Source of the DNA: Vitellaria paradoxa
Taxonomy: Eukaryota > Streptophyta > Magnoliopsida > Ericales > Sapotaceae
Reading direction: 5' to 3'
Assembly (NCBI GenBank): GCA_019916065.1
Contig: CM034244.1
Location: 29,008,471 to 29,072,470, forward strand
DNA length: 64,000 nucleotides
In this document: positions 47,417 through 56,911 of the stretch, piece by piece
Layout of the letters: every line of letters starts with the position of its first letter
How positions within the stretch are numbered: position 1 is the first letter of the stretch
Program-made: the position numbers and the translations under genes
The notes under the pieces: generated by a model
Database searches by the model: none
Seen by the model: only the letters and a program-made list of their open reading frames with translations
What the model was told of the DNA's origin: nothing

Positions 47417-50400
47417 TTATCCTTAACTTATTGTGGTTTATGTTTCGTATTGAACCACAGGTACTATGTAAGAATTAAAATTAGTTATTAATTGTAAATG
47501 TAATGTTAATTGTATAGGTGAAAATAATTATTATTATAAGTCAAATTAAAATTAAAAAATAATTGATATTTTTGGCTAGGGCCCAATACTACATACAAAA
47601 AATATATAATTTTTGATATTGGCCACTGTTTCGTAGCCATAAATTTATAAAATTAAACTAATATAATATTTGCAATAGTCCAAGTTGTAGCCAAAAGTCA
47701 TATATGTGGTAACTAATAGTTCTAGAACCCCTTTATTGGCCACCCCATATAGTTATGGGACGTAATTAAATAACATTTACCATGAACAGGACCTACCACC
47801 GACAAGGAGTAGGCATGCCACAGCCAATGCCTTTTGGCCATTGCTCTTTAATTTTTGACCATTATTTTAAATCGTAATCGAAAGTTATTTTTCTAGTAAT
47901 AAGAGAGATAAGTCAGGTAAATAATTCAAGCTTTTTTTTTTTTTTTTTTTCTCAATAGAAGGGCAAGAGGAGGCTACTATTAGTGTAATAATTTTTACCG
48001 GGCATGATCATAATTAATGATTTTCACCTACTATAGAATTTTCCGTTTAGACATAATTACTAAGCGAGAAGATCTAACTTGTTGCCACAACTCATCAAAG
48101 ATGGAATCATATGAAACTACTCTTCAAGGATATCTGATTCACACAACTATTACTGCAAGCGAGTTCGAACACAACAATTGATATATAGAATATCGAGAAA
48201 ACTAATCCCTATTACTTTGTCAACTCCACTTATGCATTGCTATCCCATAAACATTCCTAGTCTTCTCTTTCTTGGCCGGGTCAAGTCCGTCATCCCCTAG
48301 GGCTAATTCTTTCCCAAGAAACACTTCCATTTGCTCTTCTCATCTATTCTTTTCTTTCTTTCCAATTTGGTAGTCGTAAACTGGTCTTCGGGTAATGATG
48401 AATATATGGAATCAACGAAAATATAGTATAGGTGAAATACTGAGAAGGCCAACCCTGGAGAGCCAACTTTTCTTTTTCTTTTTTTATTTTTATTTTCCCA
48501 AGTCTTTCAAGCATTAAGGCCTTCCACAGTCAAGTCTCCTCTTTGAAATTATAAAATTTCCAAGTCTTACAACCGCCAAATAATTAGAAATTGACTCAAA
48601 CTTTCCAATTGAATGGTTTTTCTTTTTTTTTTTTTTTTCTTCCAGTAATATATATATAGAAGAGAGAGATGGGTTTTTTTTTTCTTTTTTTCTTTTTTTT
48701 TTTAAGTTATATATATATAAGGAGAAAGAAAGAAATAGTCAAGGTCATCATCTCTTAGCCAAAAATTTCATTCAATAGAATTATTGCTCGCATGAGCCAT
48801 GACCACACAAACACAGTTGATTAATTAATAATTAATGTAGCTTAAATTAAACTCCAATCGGATCTATGAATGTGTCACTTATTTCCCCGCATTTCAAATC
48901 ACGGCAGACTAACAATTAGCTCATGATGGTTCGAATTCCATCCTGTTGAAGCTTATACAAAGGTGGGTTCCAGGGGCTGCAGTGGGAGAATTCACTGCAG
49001 TGGGTCAATCGACGATCATGATGTAATTACATTTTAATATGATGTGTCTTTTTATATTCTTCATTAATGATCTTCCAATCAGACTTTGTTTAACTTTTAT
49101 TTTTATTTTGAATTTAATTTTATTACATTGAATTAAAATCATTAGATTTGATACAATTACATCTGGACCGTTAATTAATTCATTGCAGCTCTTGCATTGG
49201 ATTCTTCCACTGCAACTCCCTGGAACCCTACAAAGGTTTACCTTGACTTGATGACATTAAAAAATTTCCACTAAGTGCATTAAAACCTTCGAGAGGTTTT
49301 TGACAATGACACAAAATCTCTTCTTTTTTGTCATATATATAATAATGACTTAAAACTTGAGGTTCGAATGTTACTCATTGGTCACTGTAGCAGCACTACG
49401 AATTACGCGGTGTCTGAATTAAAAATTTGACAACGAAAAAAAAAAGGAAAAAGAAAAATGATTCAAAACCTTACATTTAGTTTGTGAGGGGAAATAAAAA
49501 CAAGATTAACAAAAGAATTTCAGGTGACCCTTTCCATCAAAAAGTTACAAATTTAGAAATTAAAAATAACTGAAATAGAAATTTTATTTATTGATAAATA
49601 CCTTTTTATTTCTATATTTTTTAATTATTCTAATAAATCATGCATTTGAAATTTTATTTTGTCTTTCTCTATCTAATCCATTTTCTTGTACTCTTTTTTT
49701 TTTATATATATATAAACTCCTCACTTTAAATACACCATCAATGTCAGATGAGCAATGGTGATATTGTAACTTAGTAGTTAATTTCATAAAATTAATCTTT
49801 AAATTTAATTAAATTATCTATATAGAAAGATAACTCAGTACACAACTCTTATATTGTAAGATTTAAAAAAGGTCAAATGTAAAAAATCTTTTCTATGTAA
49901 GTAAAGAGACCAATTTCAGAATTGGAATTTGTAACTGCCAAATCATAATGTGATGTTCATGCGGCAAAACCAGGCCTTCAAATTTCCCATATACCCCTTA
50001 ATACACCCAAACACATCTCTCTTACCATTGGCAACCCAAACCTAAGTAATTTTTTTTGTTTTCAATTTTTATTTATTTATTTATTTTTTTGACTCGCTCA
50101 TCTTACGTTCATTCACGTGCATTTTGAGCAAATCAGAAAAGGAGGGGAAAAAATCGAGAGATATCCGAGTCATGTTAATTTTTTTAATGGAGGGCATTAC
50201 CTCTTGAATTTTTATTAATAATCTTCACTTATGAGGAGAAAAATTGTGATTAATTAACCAAGTTTACGAAAATTGTGATTAATTAACCTTCTTAATTGAG
50301 ATAACCTCATTACAAGAAATCAAACATAACGAATGCATTGAAGTTCATTCATAGTCCCAGCAATTACCCTATTTGAGATAACGAAGCATCCACATAACAG

Positions 50401-50623
50401 AAATTGTCCATGATTAAAGCAAAACTTGGGGATGTCCAATCAACTATAATCTATCCCTTCCAGCCAATTTAAACCAGCAAAAGGACAATAACCTTAGTGC
50501 AGATATAATAACGTACCGGCACCAAATCATATTTCAGCAAAGGTTATTATCAGAACCCGGAATTAAATTTTGCTCTCAATTCACTACTGACTTAGCTAAG
50601 TTGACATTCAAATTCGTGAGAAT
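47417..50623. other. AT-rich interval, no clear genes
   Basis: Repeated GGCCA-containing words at 47570-47860 and ATTTTTCTAGTA at 47887 resemble the subterminal and terminal sequence of a CACTA transposon, but only one end is visible. A 36-codon minus-strand ORF at 48220-48330 is of unknown meaning. Poly(T), (AT)n and purine runs occur at 47934-47951 and 48620-48720. No protein domain recognised. Confidence 0.45.
48220..48330 (-). other. Short minus-strand ORF of unknown meaning
   Basis: 36 codons from ATG (48330) to TGA (48220), starting MEVFLGKELALGDDGLD and ending HKWS. Its composition is more protein-like than the AT-rich DNA around it, so it could be the last exon or a relic of a gene. 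I do not recognise the sequence, and no splice site or upstream exon was established. Confidence 0.2.
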
Positions 50624-50973
50624 TGTTATGTAAAAGTGAAATAAACACACTGAAAACAACATAATAAATTAGGTGATTCGGCTTGAAAGCCTATGTTTAT
50701 GGGTGAAAGCAGCAGTGACATTCACTATAAAGATGAAAAATACAAGATTTGTAACTCTTGCATAAAACAATTGTTGGAATTATATTAACACTAATACAAA
50801 AGATCTCTAACTTATATATCTGAAATAGAATCACAAAATGAACTCAAAAAAATTCACCTCCAAACTTGGCCCATTACTAAAAGTCATAAAACATCCTAAT
50901 CAGGCCACACAACTTTTGCCGAGTCAATAACATGGACCGAAGCCCAAAAATAGAATATGAGTCATGAACAACA
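50624..50973 (-). repeat. 3' LTR of a minus-strand copia relic
   Basis: On the minus strand it starts TGTTGTTCATGAC after a purine tract (CCAAGGTAGAGATT, complement of 50974-50987) and ends about TTTTACATAACA at 50624. The short length, about 350 bp, is usual for copia. It belongs with the RNase H relic at 58503-58846 once the gag-only element is removed. Confidence 0.65.
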
Positions 50974-51010
50974 AATCTCTACCTTGGCTTATGTTCATTC
51001 AAGCCATCAC
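50974..51010 (-). other. Copia polypurine tract and end of pol region
   Basis: The minus strand reads GCCAAGGTAGAGATT into the LTR start. ATCAC at 51006-51010 is the left target duplication of the gag-only element. Confidence 0.65.
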
Positions 51011-51425
51011 TGATTACACTTAAAAAGTGTAATTACAAACTCCTTAATTCAACACTTATTCATGCATTTAAATAATTAAAGTTGAAGTTTTAGTGTTATA
51101 GTATTACTCATACTTTTATTGTTTTATTTGTAGGAAAAAGGGCAAGGATGTCGAAGTTTATAGCTATGGAGAGGGCCAAGAAGACAAAGAAAAAGTCATG
51201 GTTCGAACCTCATCTTCGATGGAAAAGACTAGCCCAAAGACCCAACCAAGAGAATGAAAGAGAGCAATGAAGGAAAAGCTGGACGGTCCCCACCGTCACC
51301 TAGACGGTCGGGACCACAGAAAGTTAAAAACTTCAGACGGTCCCGACCCCCTCTCCAGACGGTCGGGACCATCCGTGATTTACAATTGCCGCGGGAAAGC
51401 TCCTCTTCTAGGGTTTTGTGGCATC

Positions 51426-51433
51426 TATATAAA
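51426..51433 (+). promoter_or_regulatory. LTR TATA box
   Basis: TATATAAA, about 415 bp into the LTR and repeated at 57327-57334, is the likely core promoter marking the U3/R boundary region. The transcription start would fall about 30 bp downstream. Confidence 0.6.
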
Positions 51434-51773
51434 GACCCATTGCACGGCCAAGAGGAGGGGGAAGCCCCTTTTTATTTTTGCACTTTCAATTGAGCGTTAG
51501 AATAGAATTTTGAGAGTTTTTAGATTAGGTTTTAAGCTTTTATGCGTGGATTCATGGTTTTTGTTGGAGCTTTCATCGTCATCTTTGTAGTGATTCTTCA
51601 CTTCATCTTTTACATTCACTTTACGTTGTAAGTTGCACTTTAATCTACTTCGTTTTATTTCGATTTGTTTCGTAATATCATGTTTTGCTTGTTTCAATTC
51701 TCTTTTCGTATGGTTGAATGCTATTTGATTGTTTTTAAGATGCTTAAAGTAGTTTTAGCGTAAAACCCTAGTT

Positions 51774-51792
51774 CTTGATTCAACGAATCAAG
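51774..51792 (+). other. Conserved LTR hairpin
   Basis: CTTGATTC-aac-GAATCAAG, perfect 8-bp stem. The same hairpin is at 57675-57693 and, in the Athila-type LTRs, at 20254-20272 (one G-U pair) and 35285-35303. It lies downstream of the TATA box, so it should be in the transcript. Confidence 0.65.
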
Positions 51793-51832
51793 CAAGGGTA
51801 GTTCACGAAAAGCCTTGGGGTGTTCGTATTCC

Positions 51833-51916
51833 CTTCGCGTAGGTTGCGAAACCCTTCGCGTAGGTTTCGAGACCCTTCGCGTAGGTTGCGAAACCCTTCG
51901 CGTAGGTTGCGAAACC
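51833..51916 (+). repeat. 21-bp tandem repeat, four units
   Basis: Units begin CTTCGCGTAGG; three carry TTGCGAAACC and one TTTCGAGACC. Each can fold as TTCGC/GCGAA. The array closes with TTTCGCGAAGG. The other LTR has five units. Confidence 0.9.
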
Positions 51917-52586
51917 TTTCGCGAAGGAATTTACCTTTCACAAATCTATTTTTTTTTTCTATTTCGAAAACATTCGAATACGAAAACCCTTAACCAAATC
52001 CGTGTGAGATCACTGGTATGGATTTTCGTAACCAATCATCAAATACTTTCGAATAGTATTAAAAATTAGATTTTTATTAATTTTTGGAGTTTAATTGAAA
52101 AACCCTAGGAAACAAAGGTCTTTAACCATATCCGCTTGAGATCACTGGTACTGACCTTTGATTATAGCATTTTTAAAACTTTTCAAATTAAACCCTGTTC
52201 TTCAAACAAACACACCCCAAGGCAAAGTAGTGAACTACCCGGACTTGAAAGTTGGATCAAGAACCTTTTTAGTATTGTGTTTGTTATTTAATTTAATTTA
52301 TGAGTTGATATATTCGCTTTAGAATTTAGAGTAGATGCTTTGTTTGCATTTTAAAATTAAATCGAATTTCTTTGATTTAGAATCTAAAACAAAAGTTTGA
52401 GTCGCCAAAAAAGATTAGTTTAAATTAATTTAGGTTCACCTACTAATTAAGAGAACAAGTCTAGAGCTTTTAACAAAACCCTCCCTGTGGATTCGACCTC
52501 GGTACTCACCGAGTTTTAAAACTACGACTGCCCTCTTGCACTTGAGAGGTAAAACCCGAAACACTTTTTAGGGTCGGTTAAGTTTT

Positions 52587-52604
52587 TGGCGCCGTTGCCG
52601 GGGA
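52587..52604 (+). other. Primer-binding site, perfect tRNA-Asp type
   Basis: TGGCGCCGTTGCCGGGGA, complementary over 18 bases to the 3' end of plant tRNA-Asp(GUC) including CCA. It begins six bases after the LTR end, as is usual in Athila/Tat elements. Confidence 0.9.
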
Positions 52605-52830
52605 GGGCAACTAAGTGCTAGACTTGGGAGTTAAAAGAGAGTTCACTTGAGAAATTGGGTGAATTTTTCTTTTCTCCATCTCTTTGTTAGTAGTTTTCTT
52701 TCTTTTGCATTGTTATTTATTCATTTGCATATCATATAACCTAGTTTGCATGCTAGTTAACTTAGGTTGTATTTTAGTGTAGTTTTTCTCTTTCTCATTT
52801 TATTTTCATTTTTATTTTCTGATCTTAGAC

Positions 52831-54558
52831 ATGGAAGTTGGTGATCTTGTACATGGCCCTTTTGATACCCGAGAATACATAGAGTATCTAGGTGGCATGT
52901 TTGGATATGCTTTTACATTAGACACCTATAGTATGCTTCCTCAATTCTTTGGGCATGAGGAGGAAGACCCATATCTTCACCTTGATAGGTTTAAGGCAGT
53001 ATGTGGTTTATGTGATGATGCTAGAAAGAGTGAGAGACTTAGGTGCATGTTTTTCCCTTTATCATTACAAAGTGTGGCTGGTGACTGGTGTTATGCTGTA
53101 AGTGAATGGGTCTGTACTTGGGAGCAATTTCATCAAGCTTTTATTGAACATTTCCTCCCTATTCATCAAACCTTCACCCATGGCCTTCAAATCAAAAATT
53201 TTTATCCAAAAAAGGGTGAAGTATTTTATAAAAGTTGGGAGAGATTTAACAATCTTTTGGAAACATTCCCAAGTCACGGATTAGAGCTAGGGGACATTGT
53301 AGCCATATTATATAATGCTCTACATAGTAGTTTACACCAGGCGTTTGATAAAATCTTAGATAGGGAATTTCTTGACCTTACCCCAGGTGAGGCATGGTCA
53401 TTCCTCGAATTTTTCTATGAACACACCAGGCCACAGGGAAAACTTAAGCCTAGTTTTGAATCTTGTGCACTTGAAAGCCCCACCAAACCTTCCCCATATG
53501 CTTCTACTTCACTTGACCTTCATGATCCATCCTTTAGAAGTAGCACATGCATGGAGTTTAATTATCGTGCCTATCCCAACCTTGTTCCACTCACTGAGGG
53601 CCAGCATGAGGAACCTCAAGATTATTGGTCTTGTGAACCTAATGATGCACAATTAGAGGACATTTTTTATCAATTTATGCAACAGCAATTGAGCTTTTAT
53701 AACGAGTGCAACCAGGCCTTAGATGACTTGAGAGAGCAACTTTCTAAGATAACACAAGCTATGAGCACTAATCTAAGTGGTAGCATGATTGAGTCATCAA
53801 CCTCAGGCACTACCTTAGGCACTGAGTGGGACAATTGCCCTAACTACACTGGGGATAACACTTGCAATGAGCATCTTTCTCATATTCCTTTAGACACTCC
53901 GGTTCAGGATATCCCTCTACCACTTACTGAGAGTCAAGGAGATATGCAATTCTTTCCTACTACCGAGCTTGATGCTCAACCTACCTCAACCATCCCAGAC
54001 CTTATTGAGAGTCCTTTGACTCCAATTGAGCATTTGAATGCCACATGGCCTGAGGAACATATCATTGAGTCGGTTGACCCTAGTTCACTCCACTACACAA
54101 TCGAGGTTGAGAGTGGTGCACACCTCTCATCTCCTGACTTAGTCCCATCCAAAAGTCTTACTATGGGAATTGTGAGTGACTACCATGAGATCAGCCATCA
54201 TTGGGGAGAGGTAGTAGACACGGGGAAGGCTTACATTGACTTTTTAGGTGTCAAGAGATCATTAGAACCCACCATTTCCACACCTATAGATTTCTTGGGC
54301 ATTGAAAGACTTATTGAACACACCTTTTCCACATCCGTAGATTTCTTGGGTATCAAGAGACTAATTGAGCCAACCATGTCCACACCTGCACTTACACTTT
54401 GGCTACATCCGAGGTTTCAAGAACCTCACTTGGCCTTTCATTCCCCGGTGTGTTTTACACCTGGAAAGCATCCATATTCAGTGCTTTGTGGGCCCGTAGA
54501 GAACATTTTATTTCGTAAACCATTTGTGGATGCATGGGATAGAGAGGGTGTTGGATAA
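52831..54558 (+). CDS. gag: Gag-like protein of the gag-only element, 575 aa
   Basis: An intact frame from ATG 52831 to TAA 54556. Residues about 30-215 are a retrotransposon gag/capsid-type domain: QFFGHEEEDPYLHLDRF, SVAGDWCY, TWEQFHQAFIEHFLP, WERFNNLLETFP and LTPGEAWSFLEFFYEHT. The middle is hydrophilic with a Q/E-rich segment (about 285-310). Residues 469-519 are three contiguous 17-residue repeats (first IDFLGVKRSLEPTISTP). The C-terminal 55 residues are rich in H, P and F. There is no CCHC zinc knuckle and no protease motif. It should build or co-assemble particles with gag or pol from a relative; that is inference. A 575-codon frame kept open suggests recent selection or recent origin. 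Expression is presumably driven by the LTR promoter. Confidence 0.85.
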   Translation: MEVGDLVHGPFDTREYIEYLGGMFGYAFTLDTYSMLPQFFGHEEEDPYLHLDRFKAVCGLCDDARKSERLRCMFFPLSLQSVAGDWCYAVSEWVCTWEQFHQAFIEHFLPIHQTFTHGLQIKNFYPKKGEVFYKSWERFNNLLETFPSHGLELGDIVAILYNALHSSLHQAFDKILDREFLDLTPGEAWSFLEFFYEHTRPQGKLKPSFESCALESPTKPSPYASTSLDLHDPSFRSSTCMEFNYRAYPNLVPLTEGQHEEPQDYWSCEPNDAQLEDIFYQFMQQQLSFYNECNQALDDLREQLSKITQAMSTNLSGSMIESSTSGTTLGTEWDNCPNYTGDNTCNEHLSHIPLDTPVQDIPLPLTESQGDMQFFPTTELDAQPTSTIPDLIESPLTPIEHLNATWPEEHIIESVDPSSLHYTIEVESGAHLSSPDLVPSKSLTMGIVSDYHEISHHWGEVVDTGKAYIDFLGVKRSLEPTISTPIDFLGIERLIEHTFSTSVDFLGIKRLIEPTMSTPALTLWLHPRFQEPHLAFHSPVCFTPGKHPYSVLCGPVENILFRKPFVDAWDREGVG

Positions 54559-55066
54559 CACTTTTGTTTTCATTTCATTTGTACATAGTAGATTAGCTTT
54601 TTCATTTTCTTACTTTCATAATTCTTTTTAATTTGATTCTCTTCCTTTTATTTTCTTTTCTTTTATTTTTATTTCTTCTTTCATACTAACCATTTTTCTT
54701 GTCTTATTTTCATTTCATTTTGTGTCTAACCTTTTCTTTTGAATAGTTTCTTTGGTTTTCTTCAAATAAGGAAAGCTCTTGAGGTAATACCTTTCCTCTC
54801 CTTCTTATTTAATCTTGCACTTTCAATTTTGGTACTCCATCATATATAATTGTTGTTGTTGGGAGTGCTGTAGAATCTAGGTTGGGGGGTGTTTTAGGTG
54901 ATGCCTTAAGGGGCTTGAATAATGGGTGCATGCTTGGTTTAATTTGTGCTATGTTTTTATTTGTGCCTTTTGTGGCTATTATTTCATGCTCATCATCATG
55001 CTCACTTTGCACACTACAGACCTACTTATGCATTATAGTTCTCACATTGAGGACAATGTTTAGTTT

Positions 55067-55078
55067 AAGTTGGGGGGT
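55067..55078 (+). other. Internal polypurine tract
   Basis: AAGTTGGGGGGT, identical to the tract at 56899-56910 before the 3' LTR. The equivalent in the Athila-type element is AAGGTGGGGGTAGG near 33017. A second plus-strand priming site is possible. Confidence 0.6.
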
Positions 55079-55862
55079 AGAGTTCGCATGATGGCACTTT
55101 GTGCTAAAATTGCAAAAATTTTCAAAATTTGAGCCTTTTTTTAGCTTAAATACATGAATTTAGCACATTTATACTTACATGTCAACCCTTTTGGTTTGGT
55201 CAATGGTGAATTTGAGTGAGATAGTAAAAAGTGAATTCTGTTCAAGCCTTAATAGGAAACATAATTCAAGTGGAGTGTGTGATAACTTTGTGCATTTTTG
55301 GACTATCATGGTGGAAAGTTTATGTGCTTAGGAGTAGATTTTATTTGATATTGGTTACTTGAGCATCTTTGGACTAGGTAGAGACTTACACCCTTTTATG
55401 GTGAGCTTTTGAGCCTTATATTCTTTTCTTGAGGGGTTGCACATGCTTACATTTCTTTTGCTCTTCACCTTGGATTTCATTGCATCGATTGCATCACAAA
55501 CACTTACATGAGCATCTATGTAGCACATTATGAGTTGTTGCAAGTTTTGAAAATGATGCTAGGCTTTCTTTGTCATTTTGAGCCTTTTTATCCTTCCTTG
55601 ATATGAAATTACCCTAGGAACCAACTTGAAGCCTTTTAATAAAGTGTGTGATAATTATATATTTTTTTTTCTTGGCTTCCACCTCATATATTATCCCATA
55701 ACCTTGTTCACACACTTTTAAGCCTTACCCTTACATGTTTTGGGTTATGAAAAGTGCCTCAATGTCGGTGATGTGAGTGGGGATTGGGAATGGAAACTTT
55801 TGAGAGCATATTGAGAGGGAATATTAGGTGGAGAATTTAGCTTATGTTTATTTCATTATTTC

Positions 55863-55982
55863 AAAAAAAAAAAGAAAAAGAAAAAAAAAAGAAAAAGAAA
55901 AAAAAAGAAAAAAAAAGAAAAAGAAAAAAAAAAGAAAAAAAAGAGAAAAAAAAAAGAAAAAAAAAAGAAAAGAAAAGAAAAA
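55863..55982 (+). repeat. A/G-only purine tract
   Basis: About 120 bases of A runs separated by single or paired G. Two overlapping lysine-rich reading frames across it are artefacts of composition. The Athila-type element has no equivalent of this length. Confidence 0.85.
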
Positions 55983-56767
55983 GTCTATCATTCATTCTTG
56001 CTTATGTAATTTTGGGACTTGTGCTTTATATTATAATTATTGAGAATGTTCCATGAGTAGTTTGTAAGTTAGTGAATAAGCTTATTGTTGTAGTCCTTCT
56101 TGGGGTTGGAAAGGAAATGGGTAGTTTGGGACTTGTGTGCACTTGAACATCTTTATCCCAAGACATGTGCTTTGATTTCCATATCTTCCATTGTTAACCA
56201 TTACCCCTGGCCAAGTTACAACCAAGACAAAGACCTAGTAGATTCTAAGCAAGCAACTCTTGTATTGTGCATGTAGTGGCATTGTGTAGGTTATGTGATG
56301 TGATTTTTACATATGCATTGAAACATGGTTAGGAGCTGTCCACTTTGAGTTTCATTTTAATTCATTCATATATCATGGAGTCATGTGCAACTAGGATAGC
56401 ATTATATGCTATTAGGAATGTGTGAACCCTTGAATGAGTGAATTTCTTTCTATGAGTGGAATGCTGTGAGCTTTTGAAGTAAAAACTTAGTTCCAGTTAT
56501 GCTCTTGAGACCTTGTTGAATGAATGAAACAATTTTGCACACATGCTTTTTCTACTTTGATAGTCCATGCATTTATGCTTAGCACTTAGAAATTACACAT
56601 GATATTTGGGTTTTGTGACTTGTTGAGCTTGAACTTAATTCATCTTTGATCTTGACCACTTTTTGACACTTTGAGACTATGCCATAGAATTTTGTGGGTA
56701 GATTCACTGCAAACCCTCACGAGACCTTACTCGTCCACTAGGGGGAACCTAAGGGTTTAAAGGGCTT

Positions 56768-56789
56768 GCTACACGTAGCTAAGTGTAGC
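56768..56789 (+). other. Conserved 3' hairpin, copy in the gag-only element
   Basis: GCTACAC (56768-56774) pairs with GTGTAGC (56783-56789) around an 8-nt loop. Compared with 34558-34580, two base pairs differ on both sides of the stem, keeping pairing. Confidence 0.75.
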
Positions 56790-56875
56790 CGTGTTTCCAA
56801 CGAAAAGAGAAATAGGATAGTAGTTGCATCTCATTTTAATAAAAGAACATCATGCATTTCATTTTAATAAAGAGC

Positions 56876-56894
56876 ATTGCTAGGGACTAGCAAT
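56876..56894 (+). other. Pre-PPT hairpin, gag-only element
   Basis: ATTGCTAG-gga-CTAGCAAT, perfect 8-bp stem, four bases before the polypurine tract. Confidence 0.7.
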
Positions 56895-56898
56895 ATTC

Positions 56899-56911
56899 AA
56901 GTTGGGGGGTG
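56899..56911 (+). other. Polypurine tract of the gag-only element
   Basis: AAGTTGGGGGGTG directly precedes the TGATTACACTTG start of the 3' LTR. Confidence 0.85.

Larger units (their letters stand above)
51011..52580 (+). repeat. 5' LTR of the gag-only element
   Basis: TGATTACACTTAAAAAGTG at the tip contains a perfect 9-bp inverted repeat (ATTACACTT/AAGTGTAAT). Palindromic GACGGTCCCCACCGTC and GGTCGGGACC words occupy 51281-51375. Then come TATATAAA (51426-51433), a hairpin (51774-51792) and four 21-bp units (51833-51916). It ends GGTTA, where the partner has GGTCA. Confidence 0.92.
54559..56911 (+). other. 3' non-coding internal region of the gag-only element
   Basis: No ORF of note. A pyrimidine-rich stretch (54560-54800) is followed by ACATTGAGGACAATG and a purine tract (55033-55080), a 120-bp A/G-only tract (55863-55982), a conserved 110-bp block (about 56690-56800), a hairpin before the PPT, and the PPT. 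Several blocks match 32998-34672 of the Athila-type element in the same order. Confidence 0.75.

Noticed and set aside
47550..47903. Possible CACTA transposon end
   Set aside because: Only a one-sided TTTTTCTAGTA and GGCCA words; no partner end and the terminal GTG is missing.
51254..51500. Two overlapping 77-79 codon ORFs, repeated at 57155-57401
   Set aside because: They lie in the U3/R part of the LTR over the palindrome cluster; the duplicate copy is simply the other LTR.
55828..56056. Lysine-rich ORFs of about 70 codons
   Set aside because: Produced by the A/G-only tract; both frames are equally open, so composition explains them.
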